64,000 nucleotides of DNA, from contig OU744731.1 in the NCBI GenBank assembly GCA_916613615.1, positions 12,096,726-12,160,725 on the forward strand. Direction: 5' to 3'. This DNA is from Steromphala cineraria. Taxonomy: Eukaryota > Mollusca > Gastropoda > Trochida > Trochidae. Shown piece by piece: positions 36,045-46,912 of this stretch. A program made the position numbers and the translations under genes. Below the pieces are notes generated by a model. It worked only from the letters and a program-made list of their open reading frames with translations. It made no database searches and had not been told where the DNA came from. The first letter of the stretch is position 1. Every line of letters starts with the position of its first letter.

Positions 36045-36138
36045 TTCAATGACTCATAGAATTCTATAACTAACAATTGATTAATAATTATCCCTTTTTA
36101 TGAGATCTTGCGACTGATGTGACGTCATCAGCACGTGT

Positions 36139-39100
36139 TCACTCTCTCCAAGGCCTGAAGTTCATCTTGACCGCTGCGGAACATTCCAAATCCCTGCACA
36201 GACAATTCACGAAACGTTGATTGCAATACAAATATAACCACGAAAGAAGTTTATGTATATCATTCTTTGATTACACTGTTAAATATTTATGACATCTTCC
36301 TACGCAGAGCCTAAAAGGCCAGTTTCCAAACTGTCATTTTATGCCTTGCTGCAGAGACTCTACTTTTCTGTGCTGCTATAGTGCCCCTACAGACTAGAGA
36401 GCAAGCACAGAAAACTCAAGGCTATGCAGCAAGGCATAAAACTGACAGTTTGGAAACTGGCCTTTTAGGCTCTGCATAGGAAGATGTATTTATGGTTGCC
36501 TTGCAGATATCTGCTACGCGGGTATTAAAATATAGAGCACGTTCAGTCTGAAATGGTATTACTTTGCTTATGAACATTGCAAAAATATAAATAATTTGAT
36601 ATATATAATAAAAAAGACAGTCACAAGAAAATGTATATGGATATCCCTTTAAAAGTGTTAAGATAACGATGATTAGGAGGTTAATGATGATCAAAAGCTA
36701 GCATCGACATTCCAATGTATCGATTTTCGCTACGACAACAGTAGTGTTCTGTATCCTCATTTCTATGTTAAAAAAAGGACGAGGTACACAATGAAATGCA
36801 TTTTTTAACCACAATGGTTCGAATCGAGTGGACAACATGATGAAATATAAAATTTCAAAACCTGGACTTTTGATCTCATATATATCGTTTTCATAAGTTA
36901 TCCCCCCTTATGTTTTCTATATATAAGATCTAGAATTACGCTGAAATCTGTATTTCTTGACCGATGTAGGTTTATCACAAAACATCAAAACGATATATGA
37001 TTGGAAAAGTCCAGGTTTTGAATAATGTTTTTAAATTATATTGTCCACTCCGAGATTCGAACCCCATGTGATTTTCACACTTCTTTGACTATCCTTTTTG
37101 AAGTTCCGTATCATATCCAGCGTGCATGTTTTGGAAATACTTACGCCGAGTTAGTCAGGAAAACATTGCGCTGTATTCTGGCTATTTCCGAGTTCTGACA
37201 AATGATCCTAGCGAGATTCACTTTGTTGAGTTGGGACTTCTGGTCTGGAAACAGAGAACCTTCGGTTGTCAAGTTTTCAATTAAGACGAATCAAATATCA
37301 ACCAACATGTTGACTTTTGACTATAAACAAAAACTCGAATTACCCCTAACACAAAGCAAATAATTGGACATACAGCCCTATTATGATAAAGCATTGAACC
37401 GCATAAGTACAGTAGTAGTTGATGTATTAGCTATTGAATTAAAAGAAGAGAAAATCTATTTTCTTTGAATTTCTTTACTTCTTAGCGGTGAATAATGATA
37501 AAAAATAGTCCATTCTACAGTCAATGCTTGGTATGCTCAAAGCGCACAGATTCTATCCTGAATACAAAAAGTACTTTCGATGTCGGTATAAAGCGCTAAG
37601 CATGGATGGGACCATATATATTGGTTATTTGGTTATATTGGTTATTGCACGATGCAATCCATCTTCCTAGGCAAAACCTAAAAACCCAGTTTCCCAACTG
37701 TCAGATTTATTGCCTTGCTGCCGACCATTGGGTTTTATGTGCTTGCTCTCTAGCTTACTATGAGAGAAGGCAAAAGTACAATCAGAAAGGAACTGGACAT
37801 TGTTAACAATCGCCTGTAGGGGCGCAGATATCAGCGCAGAAAACTCAAGGGTCCACAGCATGGCATAAAACTGACAGTTCGGCTTTTGGGGCTTTACTTA
37901 GAACATGTAAATATCCTTTTTCAATATAAGCGTTAAGAAGATGAAATTTTCCAAACTTAGGTCACATCACCGCCATCACTACTCACCATCAGTGAAGCCT
38001 ACAGTAGTATCTGACGTCTCATACCAGAATCTGTCTCCATCTCGGAGCTTCTCCATCTGCTTGGCTATAAGACACGAGTAGGTTTTACCCACAACTCCTC
38101 CGGGTTGGGGCTGCTCAGCAATTCCTCCACTGTATATGTCGATATCGTCAACACTGGCGCTAGAGGTTAAGAAGTATAAAGCATGATGATATAACAATAT
38201 TTAAAGGTAATATATGTGTTATACAAAAGAAGAGCTGATTTTTCTAAAGACACATAATGTTAAAAACGAAGACCTTGTTTATCTTATTTTCTAAGATACA
38301 CTGGTTTTTCTAGCAACGAATCTTTCGTAATTCGTAAATACTAATACTCGTACAATACAAAGGTTAACGCGATCAAATTAAACACCAAACGTAGGCTGAA
38401 CCCACTAATTCCCTTTCAAATTTTAATTTTGATCTTATGTATATCAATTAAAATACTTAGGAAATAAACATGTTTTGTTTAAATATCAGTGGCAGAAAAA
38501 AAAGACATAAGAGGTCAGCCCTGATTTAGAGTCGAAAGCGAATTGATTTTAAATAAAGGACAATGAAAGGTCAAGTAATTTTAGAATACAATGCAAGAAA
38601 CACTTTCACAATTCCGAAACTACTGGTTCCCTCTACTCACTAAACCTCCTGAAGATCACTTCCTTGAATGCGACCAAAGTCATTGTTGAGGAAAGCCGTG
38701 ATTCTATCCAGACCACAGAACTCCCTCCAGTCGTTGTAAGGAGGCAGACCGTGGTCTCTCCCTCGCTGGATGTTCCTAGCCACGATGTCCTCTCCATCTC
38801 TCAAGGTGCTACTTGTCTCAAACATCTTGTTCCTCATCCCGTCCACGTACCAAGCATCTGCTCGTTCTGCGGAAGCGTTTGTTAGACTCATGATGACGTC
38901 ATCAAAGCTGTCAATAACGTAGTCTGTGACCTTGAAGAGGTTGCCCGTGTCGATGACGTTGCCCCCAATAGTGAAGTTCTCTGGAACCTGAGAGTGTCCA
39001 TATCTGAAGGCAGCGCCGGAGAAGATGTTGCTAAACGTAGGGTCCAGGGAGATGTTGTAGTTGTAGCTGCCCTCCCTCAGGTTGTACTGTGTTAACACTT

Positions 39101-42100
39101 CATTACTCACAATCTCGGGCAACCAGTCTCTGAATGTGATGATCTGAAGAAGGATAAAAACATTAAATATGGTTTAAACTATGATTTTCAGACAGACAGA
39201 CAGACAGACATTTTATTCAGTATATAGGCCGAAGGCCCAAGATACAAATGCATAACACAATTGGAACAAGCGCAAATACAAGTTTACAGGTTTATGTATT
39301 TACAATTATAGCTCTAGTATTTTTTACACATTTGAGAAAATTACAAACACTATGATTTTCATATCGGATGTAAGGGATATTGAAAAAAGGACTAGTCGAA
39401 TTTCGAGAATTGGGAGATAATAATGAATAATGACATATATTCACGTAAGAAGGATTCCTCCATATTCACTATATATAATGATTGCTCCCTAGCGGACATG
39501 CGCATTGCTATGTGTTCTGCCACGTAGATGACACGCGACTGGCGCCGACCAAACGATGTAATTGTTACAATTTTCTCATGAATTGATCCGCCTTCTTGAA
39601 TTCCATGAGATATTAACATGATTGAATATTACGGATTACATTGTTGAGATGTTTATTCAACATTGGTAATAACTTGACCATCTTAACTCGTGTAAAAAAA
39701 GATGTGATTGTAGCAAATAACAAGTCTTTTACTTCTTCGAAACGCATCTAAACCACTTATAGTTTTCTCGATATGTGCAAAGTCCTTTCTGAGAAGAATT
39801 GGAGTTAGCCTTTTATCAATTACATAGAAATTTATTGCCAAAAAAGTTTTGTAAGAACATTTGATTTATTTGACTTTCTATTACAAATCTCAGATTTCGA
39901 TTTAAACTTACAATTTGTGTGCCGTTATCAGAGGCCGAACCTTAATCTATTAATCTACAATTTAAGTGTCTGAAGCAAAGTGTGAAATACCTGAAGTTCC
40001 TGGAAAACTTTCTCATCGTCCCAGGCAGTGTTTAATGCACTGAGTTCTGTAGCAATGCGGTTGTGTTCCCTCAAGAAAAGCGTGTGCATCGCACCAAGAC
40101 CGAAGAAAGCATTCACCCTGGCATCACCTGCAATTGAACCCTTGTCATTTAATGTTGATGATAACATACAAGCAAGGATGCAATAGTGTTCAGGAAGTTA
40201 GAAATGTTGATGATAACATACCAGCAAAGAGGCAATAGTGTTCAGGAAGTTAGAAATGTTGATGATAACATACCAGCAAGGAGGCAATAGTGTTCAGGAA
40301 GTTAGAAATGTTGATGATAACATACCAGCAAGGAGGCAATAGTGTTCAGGAAGTTAGAAATGTTGATGATAACATACAAGCAAGGAGGCAATAGTGTTCA
40401 GGAAGTCAGAAATGTTGATGATAACATACCAGCAAGGAGGCAATAGTGTTCAGGAAGTTAGAAATGTTGATGATAACATACCAGCAAAGAGGCAATAGTG
40501 TTCAGGAAGTTAGAAATGTTGATGATAACATACCAGCAAGGAGGCAATAGTGTTCAGGAAGTTAGAAATGTTGATGATAACATACCAGCAAGGAGGCAAT
40601 AGTGTTCAGGAAGTTAGAAATGTTGATGATAACATACCAGCAAGGAGGCAATAGTGTTCAGGAAGTCAGAAATGTTGATGATAACATACCAGCAAGGAGG
40701 CAATAGTGTTCAGGAAGTCAGAAATGTTGATGATAACATACCAGCAAGGAGGCAATAGTGTTCAGGAAGTTAGAAATGTTGATGATAACATACAAGCAGG
40801 TATGCAATAGTGTTCAGGAAGTTAGAAATGTTGATGATAACATACCAGCAAGGATGCAATAGTGTTCAGGAAGTTAGAAATGTTGATGATAACATACAAG
40901 CAGGGATGCAATAGTGTTCAGGAAGTTAGAAATGTTGATGATAACATACCAGCAAGGAGGCAATAGTGTTCAGGAAGTTAGAAATGTTGATGATAACATA
41001 CAATGCAAGCAGGGATGCAATAGTGTTCAGGAAGTTAGAAATGTTGATGATAACATACCAGCAAGGAGGCAATAGTGTTCAGGAAGTTAGAAATGTTGAT
41101 GATAACATACCAGCAAGGAGGCAATAGTGTTCAGGAAGTTAGAAATGTTGATGATAACATACAAGCAGGTATGCAATAGTGTTCAGGAAGTTAGAAATGT
41201 TGATGATAACATACCAGCAAGGATGCAATAGTGTTCAGGAAGTTAGAAATGTTGATGATAACATACAAGCAGGGATGCAATAGTGTTCAGGAAGTTAGAA
41301 ATGTTGATGATAACATACCAGCAAGGAGGCAATAGTGTTCAGGAAGTTAGAAATGTTGATGATAACATACAATGCAAGCAGGGATGCAATAGTGTTCAGG
41401 AAGTTAGAAATGTTGATGATAACATACCAGCAAGGAGGCAATAGTGTTCAGGAAGTTAGAAATGTTGATGATAACATACCAGCAAGGAGGCAATAGTGTT
41501 CAGGAAGTTAGAAATGTTGATGATAACATACCAGCAAGGAGGCAATAGTGTTCAGGACGGGGTAAATATTGATGATTACATACTAGGGAGATAGTTAATA
41601 ATGTCAAGAAGTGGTAAATGTTGATGATAACATACCAGCGAGGAAGCAATAATGTTTAGGTTCAGTTGCATTATAGAAGCAATCTGACGTGCTTCCTTCA
41701 GGAAGAAACTTCTCGTTCTTCACCTTCATCATTCCCTCTGAAAAAATGTTGCATCTGAGAGTCATTATTGGCAGTTTTAATGTTCACATCTTTAATTTGT
41801 TTAATGCGTTGGACGATGACAAATACAATCTACTTATTGTATCGTTTTGGGGCAATATCTAACTTTAAATGTCATTTCGAAGAACTTGAGTTACTTTCTA
41901 TGGAATAGCAGTAAAACAACAGCAGCATATCTATGTTCCTTAAAATTTGAAATAAAATGGTATCATAACACAGTTCTGGTTTTAAAAGTTATCACTAATG
42001 CCAAAATACTTCTATTCGGAACTAGATCAAAAGTGGAAAGTTATTTGATTGTCTGAATCGTCTGATTTGAAAATACAGAATGAAGAAGGGTCATAACAAT

Positions 42101-45100
42101 AACCCTTGTCACTTCAATAAGATGAAATTTTGTATATATTTTGGAATATTGTAAATACACACCATCTCTGATCAATCAGTTGATAATCAAAAAACATTCT
42201 GATCAAACATATTGTGAAGAATAATAAATAAGCATTACTTTAATGGAAATGTAAGTCGTCAATTAATGATATTTTACATTGAGCCAGTGAAGAGACCTCC
42301 GAACGTCTTCATCTCAGAAATCCATCTAGTGATTTTTAAATAACCGGCAATATTCTGATCAGACATATTTGTGAAGCATCATAAAATCATTATTACTATA
42401 ATGAATGGTATTGTACAAGGCATTCTCTCCCCACAGAGGCAACTCAGTCATACCTGAATTAGGTATGACTGAGTTGCCTCTGTGGGGAGAGAATGTGTAC
42501 AAGGAAGCCGAAGGGGAATTTATGTATAGACAAATCTCTTATTTGGCAATAGCAAGGTTTCGGTATAGATTTTATACCGTTTAAGCAAATGCATATGTTT
42601 GAAACGGTATAAGGATCTATACCGTCGCTACTGTAAAAGAAAGAAGGTGTTCATCTATAGAATTTCTTTTGTCTTTCTTCGACCACCAACTTCTAAAATG
42701 CCACTCAAACAGTTCGTAAAATGACTTTATTTCACATAATTGTGAAGCGCCATAAAATCACTGCTGTGATAAATAAATTAGGATGACTCCACATACTGCC
42801 AATGCTGCTATCTCTGAGAGTCAGCATCTCCGCCTCTGATGTTCCGTAGATCATTGATCCGTCGATAAAGGCTGTGATAGCATTGTACTGCTGACGTTTT
42901 GCTGTAAATCATTGTGAAAAATTACAAACGTGTTCAAAATGATATTACTTATCAAAATTATACTCAGGCAAAATCAACAGTTCATTTTCCAAAAACAACA
43001 ACATTTTAACAGGTGACTTTATAAAGTTCAAGTAAATGAAAGCGAAAAAAACATAAATTATATCACTTAATTTACATCACAAATTACATACATTTATATT
43101 GTATAATCAATTGTTTTCCTTCGAAGATGTAAATGTCAAGATTTATCATCCAAAACTGTGTTTCATAGGAGATACTGCTTGTGGAAGATCAAGGGATATC
43201 TCCTAGGAGATATCTCTGTGACAGTAGATTTTGAACAATGCCCTGTCATCAGAAAATAGATGACATCACAAACGTTTTACATCATCAGTAATGACGTAAC
43301 AATGCTATGACGTCATAAACACAACGTCACAATGCTATGACGTCATTGACATAATGACGTCACATTGCTATGACATCACTGGTTTAGAAGGTATAGGGCT
43401 CTGCAATGATCAAAGATGAACATTTGTCATGCTTATGTGATGACAACACTCTTTGATAAAAGTAAAATATGTTGTTACAAATATTTGTTACTTTTATCAA
43501 CTTGTGTTGATATATTTGATATCAGAAGACACTTGGGTGAGATTCTCTATATATTTCAAATTAAAGTTTTAGAATCAAATGTGAGTTATAATAACACACC
43601 TGTACCAGAGACGGGATCTGACCTGACGAGGTTGATACACTTGTCGTCGTTGTAGTAGTCGTCACCGTTAGGGACGTGGATAGGGAAGCAGGGAGAGGCG
43701 GAGCTGAATACATGATTGAGACAGCTTTCAACAGATGGTGTTAAGAAGTAAAAGACATCTTTGCAGGCTTTTGTAAGTACAGCTGCGTATCTTAAGTTTG
43801 TTCACTTACCTGCGTTTTCAGTGCAAATATGTAATTTTGAATGTCTTTGAGGCATCCTAGCATTGCGAAAACGAAACGGATAATGTTGAAATTTGAGTAT
43901 ATAAGTTAACATTCAGTTTGCGTTAACATACGTATGTCATACCTTAAAGATAACCGTAAATAATTTGGCAAGGCATTGAAATGACCAGGGTCAAAATTTC
44001 GAAAACACTATTTTGTATTTTTCTCTATAATCCTTCATTAGTGATCAATAGGTTTAGAACTAAGTCACATGTGTTCCTTTGCATTAATGCAATGTATTTG
44101 TACTGATTTCTTTCTTACAGAGTTTATATGGAATATTTAAATCCAAATTTAAGAAATTCTGAATTTCACAAATACATATATGACCCCATCTGTCTATTAA
44201 TCATGCCAAATATCTAAATTCAGTACCAGTGACAAGACGATCACGAAATATGGTTTGGGAATGATTAATGACTAATGGATAATTGGTTGTTGTTTGTAGG
44301 TGCTCCTGGAATTATTTTATGGACGTCAAAATGAAACCCAATTTACGTGATATTTGCACTAAGATAAACAAGCAAGTGAACAAACTTAAAATACGCAGCT
44401 GTAAATCTCCATACATTGAGTATTTACTAAATATAGTTGGATAGTGATAGCTGTATCAAACCTGACCACTGCCGATTTATCAATGATCTAACGATCAAAG
44501 ATTTCTTAGACACTATGGGATATCAGAGTTTGGAAATTCACTTATTCATGAACTCAATATCCATTAACTGCTATAAAAAATATATTTAGAAATGTCTCAA
44601 CAATCTCTCACTGTCCCGGATTCTTATAGACAAAGCAGGTCATTATTCGTGGCAGCTGGCGTTTAATCACTCCAAAAACTAGTATGAATGTGCCATTCTA
44701 ATACAAATGTTATTTTATGTTGCAAATAATGTTTTATTATATACTGCATGTACTTTCAAGAGTACTTATTCACTACAACTCACTCAGTGAGGACAGAATC
44801 CGTTCGACTGCAACAATCGATTTCTTCACCTTCATCTGAAATGTACAGTAAACAATATATCTGTATATAGATAATTTAATGAACATGTCTTAAAGTCAAT
44901 AATTTTGTTGTTGTTGAGTTTAGAAATGATACAATCATGATTCTAAAATGGTTTTAGAACTTGCTTTCAACTTCTGATATTTATATCTTAATACTTGTCT
45001 TCAATCTTCTTGAAAATAATGTGATTTGAGGTGGATTGTCAGTGTTCTTGAAGTTGTACACCATCGTTGTGAGGCATGGTTTGTCATGTGCGAGCTAAGA

Positions 45101-46912
45101 TGTTTGAAGGGGCTACCTTCAACATTGGAAGTCTGGTCTCAGGTTCTATTCTCGAAATTTGGAATCATAGTTCTTTATGTACCTTATTATTATTAACTTA
45201 TATGAATATTTATATAGCGCACATATCCATCTACTCGTGGTTGCTCAGGCGCTTACATTAATTGTTTCCCCTGGTCAATGGCATTCTTTCACCGTTCGAT
45301 CATTTTTTCCAATTCAACTCCCTGGGGAGTATTCAACCGGCATCCATATGTGGCGCTCAGGTTAGGGACCATTCTATGCCTCACAGGTTAATGTTAATGG
45401 TTAGGGACCTGAACCTGATCACAATTACTTCCTCGCTGGTATGTTATCACTAACATTAACCTGTGAGGCATAGAATGGTCCCTAACCATTAACATTAACC
45501 TGCGAGGCATGATATGTACCTACCTTGAACATAACAGTCTAGTTGCTTTTAGTGACCCCTTCACAAAGGGAATCTGGCCTCTACTCAAAATTAGGAGTCA
45601 TAGTTCTTTATGTGTATAAATATGGACAATTTGGTTTCACAAACTCATTTTATACACTGTACTGTATGTCCTATCAACCATTGAATTGTAAAATGAAATA
45701 CTACCCACCTTCAACATTTGGCGTCTTGGTGATGTCGTGATCAATGAACTGACCCCACTGCATCAACATGGGGGAGTTCCTACGGGAGGGGAATGAGAGC
45801 TGGAAGTGTACGGTGTTGCTGATGGTTCGGGCGTTGGGCAGGTCACTACCGTCGGTCGCCTTCTGACGTGGGGTGCCAACATCTGTAAGAGTGAGTAGGG
45901 TTTAACGTGTTTTCAACACTATGTCAGCAATTTCCACGTGGGTGTTGCCATCCTAAAGAGAATGAGCAGATTACGTTTTTTATTATTGAAATTGATTTAC
46001 TGTTCATGCTGATTTCATGATGATTTTAATTCTAAAATGACCATCGGTTAAGAAAAGTGAAAATATAAATTTGAGGTAATCATCTTGAAAAAGCTTAGGT
46101 GATTTAAAGACAAATCTAAACTATTCTAGATGGCCTTTTGCTCCATTTGTGACCATGACACTCAAAGAAATAAACCTCGTATTTGGAAATTTACAAAAAT
46201 TATATTAAGTATTAAGTATATTAAGTATATTAAGCGATCTTACTGTCATCATACACTGGCTCGAGTAGTCGAATAAACTCGGAGTTAATTGAGCCCCACT
46301 CCCCGTTGTTCAGGTTGTTGCACGTCCCGTCGTAGGACCGGTAGGGGGAGCTGCTGTCACACGTGACCTGGCGTCTGGATGTAGAAACTCAAAGTAAGAA
46401 TGCTTTCATTTAGCTGATAGTATACAAATGTCCTCGGAGTCTTTACTCTGTGGAATACAATGATATGACGCCGTCGTTATGCAACAATAGGAGAAATAAA
46501 TCGAGATAAAAGAAAAAACATGTTTGTTTCACAATAAGAATAATATATAGAGGAGATTGAACACTTCTGAGAGGAGAAAACTCCAGGTAAAACTTTGTAA
46601 GTTTGTTCGACTGCAGTAGAAAAGAATACTTCTTTAAATGTCTCAGAAGCCTCTGATATTACAAAACAAAATATAAGAAGTAGTTTCATCTTTAACTTAG
46701 AGAATGATTATATCATCTTATTATGTTTATGGTTTTATTTGGTTAGAAAATATGGTTGTTACGGAATTTTATAATTCTGTTATCAATGAAGCCATTGACC
46801 TTTGACATGTAACGTTCTATAACAACTTACCTGTCTCTCGATACAGGTGTGTTCTTCAGTCCAGCGTTTCTTCTCAGACGGGCGTGGTATGTACACGACG
46901 CCTCTATACTAA
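36139..46912 (-). CDS. Animal haem peroxidase (peroxinectin/lactoperoxidase-like), 12 exons, 5' exon(s) unresolved
   Basis: Predicted secreted oxidoreductase using H2O2. Exons in order: 46831-46912, 46244-46374, 45709-45882, 44784-44835, 43600-43703, 42797-42901, 41636-41737, 39991-40127, 38641-39143, 37987-38159, 37145-37244, 36139-36193; all GT-AG with matching phases, about 571 aa plus a missing N-terminus. Motifs in order: [16 protein letters not shown], distal His in [11 protein letters not shown] (45709-45882), [20 protein letters not shown] and [16 protein letters not shown] (39991-40127), [10 protein letters not shown], proximal His in FRYGHSQ and [20 protein letters not shown] (38641-39143), [23 protein letters not shown]-terminal FRPWRE. 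The haem-linking Glu expected four residues into R-x-N-E is Ala here. The first exon needs a 1-nt overhang from upstream; candidates near 47565 and 47650-47685 are both weak. Mollusc relatives occur in immunity and in shell matrix; the role here is unknown. Confidence 0.93.
36297..36484. mobile_element. Family B MITE, complete copy
   Basis: About 188 bp with ~58-bp inverted ends (AGAGCCTAAAAGGCCAGTTT and complement, then TTATGCCTTGCTGCA and complement). It lies in the last peroxidase intron. Related copies are at 37664-37905 and 27940-28017. Confidence 0.85.
36813..37065. repeat. Fold-back element in the last peroxidase intron
   Basis: The left arm (GGTTCGAATCGAGTGGACAA, AAACCTGGACTTTT) pairs with the right arm (AAAAGTCCAGGTTT, TTGTCCACTC, GATTCGAACC). 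Arms of roughly 75 bp with mismatches and a ~95-bp loop. Probable MITE. Confidence 0.75.
37664..37905. mobile_element. Family B MITE, diverged copy
   Basis: Ends resemble 36297-36484 (CCATCTTCCTAGGCAAAACC, TGCCTTGCTGCCGACC; right CATGGCATAAAACTGACAGT). The centre is longer and diverged. It lies in the peroxidase intron between exons 37987-38159 and 37145-37244. Confidence 0.7.
39188..39300 (-). mobile_element. Retroposon 3' tail ending in (TGTC)n, antisense
   Basis: On the minus strand a GGGCCTTCGGCCTATATACT block leads to AATAAAATG and a short TGTC microsatellite. The hairpin-plus-microsatellite end looks like a 5'-truncated LINE or SINE tail. Family unknown. Confidence 0.4.
40151..41640 (-). 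repeat. Minisatellite of ~28 x 52 bp carrying the peroxidase exon end and donor
   Basis: The unit (plus strand: GAAGTTAGAAATGTTGATGA, TAACATACCAGCAAGGAGGC, AATAGTGTTCAG) matches the 3' end of exon 41636-41737 and its donor: on the minus strand each unit reads TATTGCCTCCTTGCTG|GTATGTTATC. The array fills nearly all of the 1.5-kb intron, stopping about 23 bp before the acceptor of exon 39991-40127. Essentially all units keep GTATGT. Some have AAGCAGG.ATGC variants and two are longer by 4 bases; a seven-unit order appears twice in a row (about 40785-41150 and 41155-41515). Confidence 0.95.
42421..42495. mobile_element. 75-bp perfect palindrome flanked by a 9-bp direct repeat
   Basis: Arms of 35 bp are exact complements (CATTCTCTCCCCACAGAGGC outermost) round a 5-base GAATT loop. 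TGTACAAGG occurs at 42412-42420 and 42496-42504, so this looks like a clean insertion with a 9-bp target duplication, as made by Mutator-like elements. It lies in the peroxidase intron after exon 42797-42901. Confidence 0.85.
42557..42626. repeat. Near-perfect palindrome next to the 75-bp palindrome
   Basis: CGGTATAGATTTTATACCGT pairs with ACGGTATAAGGATCTATACCG across an ATGCAT centre. It lies 61 bp from the previous palindrome. Confidence 0.75.
43285..43380. promoter_or_regulatory. Cluster of CRE-like TGACGTCA sites in a short tandem repeat
   Basis: Three TGACGTCA palindromes and near-matches (TGACGTAA, ACGTCACA) occur within ~90 bp, mostly in repeated CAATGCTATGACGTCA units, inside a peroxidase intron. 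CREB/ATF proteins bind this octamer. The clustering may be only a by-product of tandem duplication. Confidence 0.4.
45183..45362 (-). mobile_element. 5'-truncated SINE-like fragment
   Basis: TTATTATTAACTTATATGAA, then TATATAGCGCACATATCC and GCTCAGGCGCTTAC, followed by ATGGCATTCTTTCACCG. A TTA-rich tail next to a TATAGCGC block resembles the 3' ends of tRNA-derived SINEs. The tRNA-like head is absent. Confidence 0.4.
45363..45512. repeat. Inverted repeat with ~40-bp arms
   Basis: TTAGGGACCATTCTATGCCT pairs with AGGCATAGAATGGTCCCTAA. A third partial copy follows (CATTAACCTGCGAGGCAT). It lies in a peroxidase intron. Confidence 0.8.

Noticed and set aside
40151..41640. CRISPR-like regular repeats
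   Set aside because: The units are contiguous without variable spacers, and the setting is an animal intron; it is a minisatellite.
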